NCBI GenBank assembly: GCA_030538585.1
Contig: JAUNTP010000010.1
Location: forward strand, 1-37,722
Direction of reading: 5' to 3'
Length of the DNA: 37,722 nt
Source of the DNA: Mobilicoccus sp.
Lineage (GTDB): Bacteria > Actinomycetota > Actinomycetes > Actinomycetales > Dermatophilaceae
In this document: one piece after another, positions 32,005 to 37,722 of the stretch
Layout: every line of letters begins with the position of its first letter
How positions within the stretch are numbered: the first letter of the stretch is position 1
The notes under the pieces: model-generated
What the model was told of the DNA's origin: nothing
The model's input: only the letters and a program-made list of their open reading frames with translations
The model's database searches: none
Made by a program: the position numbers and the translations under genes

Positions 32005-32466
32005 GTGTTCGACCTGCCCGAACTGCCCGTCTCCGCCGGCGCGATCCTCCTCGACGAGAAGGGGCGCCTCCTCATCCTCAAGCCGACCTACAAGTCGGGG
32101 TGGACCATCCCCGGCGGTGTCATGGAGGACGACGGCGAGACGCCGTGGGAGGCCTGCCGCCGCGAGGTTCGTGAAGAGACGGGACTGGAGGTCTCGGAGG
32201 GTCGACTGGTCTGCGTCGACACCCGCCCCGCGAAGAAGGACGACAAGCTCGGGCTGCGGTTCCTCTTTCACTGCGGCACGGTCGACGCCGCGGCCGCGAA
32301 GTCGATCCGCCTTCAGGAATACGAGGTGAGCGAGTACCGCTGGGCGACCCGCGCCGAGGCCCTCGAATTGCTGCGTCCCGCGGTGCGCCGTCGGGTCAAG
32401 AAGGGCCTGAAGGCGACGTCGTGCCGCTACCTCGAGAACGGACGCCGCGTCGACGGGGTGCGGTGA
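32005..32466 (+). CDS. Nudix hydrolase
   Basis: A 153-residue Nudix enzyme, which would hydrolyse a nucleoside diphosphate linked to another moiety; the substrate is unknown. The Nudix box runs from Gly38 to Leu61 with REVREETGL intact and Glu45/Glu57/Glu58 as metal ligands, but one extra residue lies between Gly and Glu (GX6E rather than GX5E). The C-terminal half has LQEYEVSEYRWATRAEALEL. GTG at 32005 has AAGGA upstream. Single gene, with the CueP gene convergent 27 bases downstream. Confidence 0.9.
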   Translation: MFDLPELPVSAGAILLDEKGRLLILKPTYKSGWTIPGGVMEDDGETPWEACRREVREETGLEVSEGRLVCVDTRPAKKDDKLGLRFLFHCGTVDAAAAKSIRLQEYEVSEYRWATRAEALELLRPAVRRRVKKGLKATSCRYLENGRRVDGVR

Positions 32467-32493
32467 ACCACGCCCCGGCGATCCCCGCGACCC

Positions 32494-33195
32494 TCAGGAC
32501 AGTTGCAGCGTGGTGATGCAGGTGGGGCTGTCCTCGCCGGTGCCGAACTCCATCGAGCCCGACTTGCCGTCGTAGGTGACCTCCATCGTGCCGGTGATGT
32601 CGCGCGGCAGCCAGAACCCGATGAACCCGTTCTCGAACGTCGTCGCAGGCCCGTCGAACAGCACGGTGCCCTCGGAGTCGGTGACGGTGACGTCCATCTC
32701 GGTCTCGGCGTTCTCGCCGACGCAGCCGGTGAGGCTGTGGTTGAAGCACTCGTGCGTCTGGGTGACGTAGGGGGCGACCGACATGTAGAACAGGTCGTCC
32801 GGCACAGGGACCTCGGTCTCGTCACCGGTGTTCTCGTTGGTGAGCTTGAGGTGGTCGTAGCGGATCGAGCCGTTGAGCCCGGAGTCGCGGTGGGCGTTCG
32901 TCTCGTCCATGAAGTCGACGATCTCGACGACGCTCTTGCCGTTGAGGCCGAACTCCGAGAGCACGGGGTCCTCCAGCAGCGGCTCGGCCACGGCCGGAGC
33001 GTTGCCGGTCTTGTCGGGCACGGTGTCGATCACGCCCTGACCGGCCGGGGCGGTCTGCTCGTCGGCCGGCGGAGTTTCCTCGGCCTGTGTGGCGGTGGCC
33101 GGCGCGGCGGTCTCCTCAGGCGCCTCTTGGGCGGTGCCGCAACCGGCCGCGAACAGCGTCACCGCGAGGGCCAGGGACAGGGCTCGCTTGGTCAT
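32494..33195 (-). CDS. cueP: CueP-family copper-binding lipoprotein
   Basis: A 233-residue lipoprotein with a Sec/lipobox (FAAGC, lipidated Cys19). In Salmonella CueP binds copper in the periplasm with three cysteines; the same set is here: Cys150 and Cys158 in ECFNHSLTGC (eight apart) and Cys226 in PTCITT. The FGLNGKSVVEIVDF and YDHLKL segments also match. A 50-residue Ala/Glu/Pro/Thr-rich linker follows the lipid anchor. A copper-buffering role at the cell surface is inferred. A -10-like TATATT lies upstream. No copper regulator or exporter is next to it. Confidence 0.85.
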   Translation of the reverse strand: MTKRALSLALAVTLFAAGCGTAQEAPEETAAPATATQAEETPPADEQTAPAGQGVIDTVPDKTGNAPAVAEPLLEDPVLSEFGLNGKSVVEIVDFMDETNAHRDSGLNGSIRYDHLKLTNENTGDETEVPVPDDLFYMSVAPYVTQTHECFNHSLTGCVGENAETEMDVTVTDSEGTVLFDGPATTFENGFIGFWLPRDITGTMEVTYDGKSGSMEFGTGEDSPTCITTLQLS

Positions 33196-33237
33196 GGTCG
33201 AACTCCGTTCGTGCGTGCTGCATCTCGTTCGCCGCCG

Positions 33238-33243
33238 AATATA
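33238..33243 (-). promoter_or_regulatory. Candidate -10 element for cueP
   Basis: TATATT on the minus strand, 43 bases before the cueP ATG, within the only AT-rich patch of this gap. No convincing -35 element is seen, so this is a weak call. Confidence 0.35.
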
Positions 33244-33362
33244 CCCGGCAAATAACAGGTCATCGCAGGACCTCAGTCCCCGATCCCGCGCAACGGCTGG
33301 TCCACCAGACGTCATCTGATGTTTCCCCCGACCTCACTTCGGACGTCGCCGGTCCTGTTGTG

Positions 33363-33375
33363 GTGTCAGTGACAC
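33363..33375. promoter_or_regulatory. 13-base perfect palindrome upstream of the Na+/phosphate symporter gene
   Basis: GTGTCAGTGACAC is a perfect palindrome around a central G, ending 25 bases before the symporter start. It is a candidate operator. I do not see actinobacterial PHO-box repeats (GTTCACC-like) next to it, so PhoP control is not shown. Confidence 0.45.
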
Positions 33376-33400
33376 TCCCCGCAGCCGATCGGAGACGCCC

Positions 33401-34693
33401 ATGCCGCCCGCCAGCACCCCAGACGCCTCGAAAGATCCGAACGAGGACGACGAGGCCAGGTCGAACGTCGCAACGGATGACGACGAGGACGCCCCGGCCA
33501 GGGGTGAAGACAGCGACAAGGCCCCCTCGAGCCCGCTGTCATTCCTCCCGTTCGAGGGCACGACCCAGAAGGTCGTGGAGTGGGTCGCGATCTTCGTCGC
33601 GATCTGGGTCCTCATCACCGCCGTGAGCAGCATCGGTGGCGGCTTCGACATGGCCGTCGGCGACGAGGCCGAGGAGCTGTTCCAGTTCGCGGCCAACCCG
33701 TTCGTCGGTCTGGTCGTCGGTCTGCTCGCCACCGTGCTGACGCAGTCCTCCTCGACGACGACGGCCATCACCGTCGGTATGGTCGCCGGTGGTCTGCCCA
33801 TCGAGATCGCCATCCCGATCCTCTTCGGCGCCAACATGGGCACGACGATGACCAGCACGCTCGTCAGCCTCGGCATGGCGCGCGACAAGGAGACGTTCCG
33901 TCGGGCGTTCGGTGCCGCCAGCGTGCACGACATGTACAACCTGACGGCCCTGGTCATCTTCTTCCCCCTGGAGCTCATCTTCGGGGTGCTGGGCCACGTG
34001 TCGAAGTACATCGCCGACACCTTCGCCGGTGAGGACGCGGGCGTGCTCGGCACGGCCTTCACGGCCCTCGGCGACGGCGTCTCGTTCCTCACCGACCCGG
34101 GCGCCGACCTGCTCGAATCCCTCGTCGAGCCGCTCGGCGACGTGTGGGGCGGTGTCGCGCTCATCTTCATCGGTATCGGCCTCATCCTGCTGACCATCGG
34201 TTTCATCGGCACGCTCATGAAGTCGCTGCTCGTCGGCAAGGCCGAGAAGGTGCTGCACGGCGCCATCGGTCGCGGCCCGATCTCCGGTGTCGGCGCGGGC
34301 ACGCTCATCACGGTCATGGTGCAGTCGTCCACGACGGTGACCTCGCTGTGCGTCCCGCTCGCCGGGTCGGGCAAGTTCAAGGTCAAGGAGATCTACCCCC
34401 TGACCGTCGGCGCCAACATCGGCACCACGCTGACCGCGCTCATCGCCGCCTTCGGGTTCAGCGGTGTCGAAGGTCAGGCGGCGCTGCAGGCCGCAGCGGT
34501 GCACATGATGTACAACGTCCTCGCCGCGACCCTCATCCTCTCGATCCCGTTCCTGCGCTACGTGCCCGTCAAGATGGCGCTGTGGCTCGCAGATCTGGGC
34601 GCCGAGAACAAGCTCTACGTCGTGGCCTGGGTGCTCGGCGTGTTCGCCATCCTGCCCGCCTCCCTCATCGCCCTCTCGGTCTTCGTCTTCTGA
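33401..34693 (+). CDS. Na+/phosphate symporter (NptA / PF02690 type)
   Basis: A 430-residue inner-membrane protein importing inorganic phosphate with Na+. The first 55 residues are an acidic, hydrophilic cytoplasmic extension. The two inverted-repeat halves each carry the Q-S-S signature: TQSSSTTTA near residue 113 and VQSSTTVTS near 308. Gly-Ala-Asn-x-Gly-Thr-Thr motifs follow each (GANMGTTMTS, GANIGTTLTA). Several hydrophobic helices are evident. The third gene downstream is a PstS-like lipoprotein, so this operon couples secondary transport with a binding protein. ATG 33401 with GGAG upstream. Confidence 0.93.
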   Translation: MPPASTPDASKDPNEDDEARSNVATDDDEDAPARGEDSDKAPSSPLSFLPFEGTTQKVVEWVAIFVAIWVLITAVSSIGGGFDMAVGDEAEELFQFAANPFVGLVVGLLATVLTQSSSTTTAITVGMVAGGLPIEIAIPILFGANMGTTMTSTLVSLGMARDKETFRRAFGAASVHDMYNLTALVIFFPLELIFGVLGHVSKYIADTFAGEDAGVLGTAFTALGDGVSFLTDPGADLLESLVEPLGDVWGGVALIFIGIGLILLTIGFIGTLMKSLLVGKAEKVLHGAIGRGPISGVGAGTLITVMVQSSTTVTSLCVPLAGSGKFKVKEIYPLTVGANIGTTLTALIAAFGFSGVEGQAALQAAAVHMMYNVLAATLILSIPFLRYVPVKMALWLADLGAENKLYVVAWVLGVFAILPASLIALSVFVF

Positions 34694-34717
34694 CCCCGAG
34701 CCGACCCAAGGACTTTC

Positions 34718-35035
34718 ATGAGCACTCCATCAGCAGACGACGGCACCACCAACTCCAACCCGCTGGCCCACCAGGCCGACCGCGAGCTCGAAGAGATGCT
34801 GCGCGACGCCGAACTCGCCGTGCGCGCGCTGCGCGCCGAACTGGACATCCGTCGCCAGTGGCGTGAGGGCAACAACGTCCCGCTCGCCGACAAGCACGCC
34901 GAGGTGGCCAAGCTGGCCGAGCACCTCGAGAACGCCAAGGTGCACTGGCCGGCCGTCCGCGAGTTCTTTCACGAGGCCATGCTCGAACTGCAGCGAGAGA
35001 ACTCCTCCCGCACGAAGGACGGTGAGTCCCGATGA
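34718..35035 (+). CDS. Small helical protein in the phosphate operon
   Basis: A 105-residue soluble protein, not recognised. After about 20 Ser/Thr-rich residues it is helical with a coiled-coil-like middle (ADRELEEMLRDAELAVRALR, then LADKHAEVAKLAEHLENAK). It has no membrane segment or signal. It starts 25 bases after the symporter stop and its stop overlaps the PstS-like gene by four bases (ATGA). It may bind the symporter's cytoplasmic side, or act like a PhoU; no sequence evidence shows either. Confidence 0.8.
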   Translation: MSTPSADDGTTNSNPLAHQADRELEEMLRDAELAVRALRAELDIRRQWREGNNVPLADKHAEVAKLAEHLENAKVHWPAVREFFHEAMLELQRENSSRTKDGESR

Positions 35036-36015
35036 CGTCACGACTGCGCGCCGGAGCCGCCCTGGCAGCGGTGACCGCGCTGGCGCTGGCCGCGTGCGGC
35101 GGCGAGGACGGCGCCGCGGCGTCGGCGGGCCCCGACACCATCCTGGTCTCGGGCAGCTCGACCGTCGCTCCCATCACGCGCCTGGTCGCGAGCGAAGGCC
35201 GCTTCGACGTCGCGGTCGAGGCCGAGGGCACGATCAACGGTTTCGAGCGGTTCTGCGCCGGTGAGACCGCGATCAACAACGCCTCGACGCCCATCCCCGG
35301 CGAGGGCCAGCCCGACAACTTCATCGAGAAGTGCGACAGCAACGGCGTCGAGTACGTCGAGCTGCCCATCGGCCTCGACACCCTCAGCATCGTGCGCAAC
35401 GAGCAGGCGTCGTTCCTCGACGACATCACCACCGAGGAGCTGCGCACGATCTGGGCGGCGGACTCGAGCGTCTCGACGTGGAACGAGGTCCGTTCCGACT
35501 GGCCGGAGGAGCCGCTCACCCTGTACGGGCGCGACCACGGGTCGGGCACGTACGCGTCGTTCTCGTACGCGCTCACCGAGGACGCCGACGGGCTCCGCGA
35601 CGACTACGAGGCCACCGACGACCTGCGGCTGCTGTCCTCCTGGATCGCCGAGGACGCGGGCGGTCTGGGGTTCATGGGCGTCGGCAACTACCTCGCGACG
35701 CCGGAGACCGACCGCAACCGCCTCTCGACGGTGTCGGTGGACGGGGCCGCGCCCTCGCTCGCGAACGCGCAGGACGGCAGCTACCCCATCACGCGGCCGC
35801 TGTTCCTCTACGTCGCCAAGGACGCCCTGGAGGAGACGGAGCAGGTCAAGGAGTTCGTGAACTACTACCTGGACCACGCCTCCTCGATCCTGCCGCGCAC
35901 GTACTTCTACCCCTTGGAGCAGGGCATGTACCCGCAGGTGCGTGAACGCCTCGACGCCGAGACCACGGGCACCGAGTACGACGGCAACCCGTTCCCCACG
36001 AGCCCGAAGCTGTAG
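35032..36015 (+). CDS. PstS-like phosphate-binding lipoprotein
   Basis: A 327-residue substrate-binding lipoprotein (lipobox LAAC, Cys22). Phosphate-contact regions of PstS are recognisable: SGSSTVAPIT near residue 40-49, the FCAGETAINNAS segment with phosphate-binding Ser/Asn, and GRDHGSGTYASF with the Ser-Gly-Thr loop. It lacks the PstCAB permease genes that usually accompany it and instead follows a Na+/phosphate symporter. It could feed phosphate to the symporter or act with an ABC permease encoded elsewhere. Start ATG 35032 overlaps the preceding stop. Confidence 0.9.
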   Translation: MTSRLRAGAALAAVTALALAACGGEDGAAASAGPDTILVSGSSTVAPITRLVASEGRFDVAVEAEGTINGFERFCAGETAINNASTPIPGEGQPDNFIEKCDSNGVEYVELPIGLDTLSIVRNEQASFLDDITTEELRTIWAADSSVSTWNEVRSDWPEEPLTLYGRDHGSGTYASFSYALTEDADGLRDDYEATDDLRLLSSWIAEDAGGLGFMGVGNYLATPETDRNRLSTVSVDGAAPSLANAQDGSYPITRPLFLYVAKDALEETEQVKEFVNYYLDHASSILPRTYFYPLEQGMYPQVRERLDAETTGTEYDGNPFPTSPKL

Positions 36016-36035
36016 CTCCACCGCATCATCCTCTG

Positions 36036-36076
36036 CAGGCCCGGCGGTGCGTCGTCATGGCGCTCCGCCGGGCCTG
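36036..36076. terminator. GC-rich hairpin after the phosphate operon
   Basis: A perfect 12-bp inverted repeat (36036-36047 and 36065-36076, CAGGCCCGGCGG and its complement) with a 17-base loop, 21 bases after the operon's last stop. No T-tract, as is usual here. The remaining gap to 36229 holds a possible TAGGGT -10 (36142-36147) for the next gene. Confidence 0.75.
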
Positions 36077-36229
36077 TCTCCACCCCGCATCGCGGTGGGA
36101 TCATCCATCCGAGGCGTTCGCTGGGGCGAATCCCCATCGGCTAGGGTCGAACACGACGACACCGACGTGCCCGCAGCTTGCCCGGGGACCCGGGGCCGGG
36201 CGACGCCACACACTTGAGCCGGAGGCGAC

Positions 36230-37722
36230 GTGACCGACACCGACCTGTACAGCACTGACCCGCGATCGGTGGGCGAGTCCCAGGAGATGGCGACCGCCGA
36301 GCGTGGCTCCCACTTCCCGGCGACCCACGAGCGGGCGCTCACCCCCCATCCGGGCCCGGCCAAGGACGTCGACGGGTTCGTGCGCCAGTTCATGCGGGAG
36401 CTCAACTACGGTCAGGGCATCTCGTTGGACCGCTCCACGGTCAACGACCAGTACCTGTCGCTGGCGCGCACGGTGCGCCACTACCTCATGACGCAGTGGC
36501 TCGCCACGGGCACGCGGCGCCGCCAGCACAGTGAGCGCATCGTCGGGTACCTGTCGGCGGAGTACCTGCTCGGGCGTCAGCTCGACAACGCCCTGCTCGC
36601 CACCGACCTCGACGGCGTCGCCCGCGAGGCGATGGAGGCGTGCGGCCTCGACTTCGACCGGCTGCGCGCGCAGGAGATCGAGCCGGGTCTCGGCAACGGT
36701 GGCCTCGGGCGCCTCGCGGCGTGTTTCGTCGACTCGCTGGCGACCATGGACGTCTCGTGCATCGGGTACGGCATCCGGTACGAGTACGGCATCTTCCGGC
36801 AGACGTTCGACGAGTCGGGTCGTCAGTCGGAGGTCCCGGACCGCTGGCTGGCGCTGGGCTCGCCGTGGGAGTTCCCGCTGCCCGACCGCGCGGTGTGCGT
36901 GACGTTTGGTGGCCACACCGAGACCTACACCGACGATCAGGGCGCCGAGCGCAGCCGCTGGGTGCCGGGTTGGGACGTGCAGGCGGTGCCCTACCACCTC
37001 CTCGTGCCGGGCTACCGCAACGGCGTGGTCAACACGTTGCGTCTGTGGAGCGCGCGGGCGACCAACGCCTTCGACCTGCAGCTGTTCAACCGCGGCGACT
37101 ACGCCGAGGCCGTGCGCGCGCAGACCTTCGCCGAGAACATCACCAAGGTGCTCTACCCGGAGGACTCGACCCCGCAGGGTCGCGAACTGCGCCTGCAGCA
37201 GCAGTACTTCTTCGTGTCGGCCTCCCTGCAGGACTTCCTCGACGCCACGCTCGGCGCTGACGTCGACATCACCGAGCTGCCCTCGCGGATCACCTTCCAG
37301 CTCAACGACACCCACCCGGTCATCGCGATCCCCGAGCTGATGCGTCTGCTCGTCGACGAGCGCGACGTGCCGTGGGAGCAGGCGTGGGACATCACGCAGC
37401 AGTGCTTCGACTACACCTGCCACACCCTCCTGCCGGAGGCCCTCGAGGTGTGGCCGGTGGAGCTGCTCGGGCGTCTGCTGCCCCGGCACCTGGAGATCAT
37501 CTACCGCATCAACGAGGAGTTCCTCGCGCACGTGCGCGAGACCTACCCCGGGGACGAGCTGCGGGCGCGGCGCATGTCGATCGTGCAGGAGCAGCCGGTG
37601 CGCGCCGTGCGCATGGCGTTCCTCGCCACGGTGGCCGCGAGCAAGGTCAACGGTGTCGCCGCGCTGCACAGCCAGTTGCTGCGCGACAAGGTGCTGCCCG
37701 ACTTCTCCGAGCTGTGGCCCGA
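36230..37722 (+). CDS. glgP: Glycogen/alpha-glucan phosphorylase (5' part, runs off the window)
   Basis: Releases glucose-1-phosphate from glycogen or maltodextrin with phosphate, using pyridoxal phosphate. The first 497 codons of what should be about 820 are present and unbroken. Conserved family blocks: LSAEYLLGRQL near residue 106-116, EPGLGNGGLGRLAACFVDSL near 146-165, GYGIRYEYGIFRQ, QYFFVSASLQD and LNDTHPVIAIPELMRLL. The PLP-lysine lies beyond the window. GTG at 36230 is preceded by GGAGG with a four-base spacer (36221-36225). The gene follows the hairpin of the phosphate operon and appears to have its own promoter. Confidence 0.95.
   Translation, partial: MTDTDLYSTDPRSVGESQEMATAERGSHFPATHERALTPHPGPAKDVDGFVRQFMRELNYGQGISLDRSTVNDQYLSLARTVRHYLMTQWLATGTRRRQHSERIVGYLSAEYLLGRQLDNALLATDLDGVAREAMEACGLDFDRLRAQEIEPGLGNGGLGRLAACFVDSLATMDVSCIGYGIRYEYGIFRQTFDESGRQSEVPDRWLALGSPWEFPLPDRAVCVTFGGHTETYTDDQGAERSRWVPGWDVQAVPYHLLVPGYRNGVVNTLRLWSARATNAFDLQLFNRGDYAEAVRAQTFAENITKVLYPEDSTPQGRELRLQQQYFFVSASLQDFLDATLGADVDITELPSRITFQLNDTHPVIAIPELMRLLVDERDVPWEQAWDITQQCFDYTCHTLLPEALEVWPVELLGRLLPRHLEIIYRINEEFLAHVRETYPGDELRARRMSIVQEQPVRAVRMAFLATVAASKVNGVAALHSQLLRDKVLPDFSELWP

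Noticed and set aside
36101-37669. 522-residue minus-strand frame opposite glgP
   Set aside because: Opposite strand of a clear glycogen phosphorylase; composition (Arg/Ala/Val/Gly-rich) is typical of a GC-rich shadow.
1-37722. tRNA, rRNA, CRISPR arrays, insertion sequences, prophage genes
   Set aside because: Looked for in the gaps by eye; none of the expected signatures (CCA-ended cloverleaf, direct-repeat/spacer series, transposase motifs) was seen.

Overview
This is a high-GC (well above 65 % by eye) actinobacterial chromosome segment. Gene content (separate pta and ackA, HypA-F set, AraC regulator, PstS-type lipoprotein), frequent GTG starts and stop/start overlaps suggest a member of the Micrococcales, perhaps near Dermatophilaceae/Intrasporangiaceae. 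The genus is inferred loosely and not proven. No rRNA, tRNA, CRISPR array, prophage or complete insertion sequence was seen.

Layout. 1-10.2 kb is mostly housekeeping or peripheral metabolism: an SDR oxidoreductase bracketed by copies of an intergenic repeat, an alpha/beta esterase, the pta-ackA acetate operon, an isoaspartyl peptidase/asparaginase convergent to it across a strong hairpin, an NAD(P)-binding protein, a YjbR-like protein, a GNAT acetyltransferase, RidA and an unrecognised 365-residue protein. At 10.35-11.55 kb a Fic protein with its own inhibitory motif lies next to a 25-codon stub of a rhodanese gene, which looks like the edge of an insertion.

11.66-27.57 kb is the centre of the window: a complete, self-contained [NiFe]-hydrogenase locus. 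The minus strand, read from 25.1 kb down to 11.7 kb, has a HucM-like helical protein, small subunit, large subunit, maturation protease, TPR protein, NifU-like protein, NHL beta-propeller, HypF, a double-domain HypC, HypE, a normal HypC, HypD, a conserved protein of unknown function and a hotdog thioesterase. Many neighbours overlap by 4-8 bases. Divergently, an AraC-family regulator leads hypA and hypB. The small subunit has no Tat signal and keeps exactly three cysteines for each of its three Fe-S clusters, as in the oxygen-insensitive high-affinity group 2a (Huc) enzymes that oxidise atmospheric H2. The peptide-bound chemistry (HypE C-terminal Cys, HypF zinc fingers, large-subunit CxxC pairs and an 18-residue cleavable tail) all looks intact. 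No dedicated electron-acceptor gene (ferredoxin, Rieske protein or cytochrome b) is visible.

27.6-31.2 kb holds a patatin-like lipase, a DUF2218 protein, a large FAD dehydrogenase and a decayed PIN-domain toxin. 31.3-33.2 kb has a secreted protein built from five roughly 20-residue repeats, a Nudix hydrolase and a CueP-type copper-binding lipoprotein. 33.4-36.0 kb is a compact operon joining a Na+/phosphate symporter, a small helical protein and a PstS-like lipoprotein, with no PstCAB. It ends at a GC-rich hairpin. The window closes inside glycogen phosphorylase.
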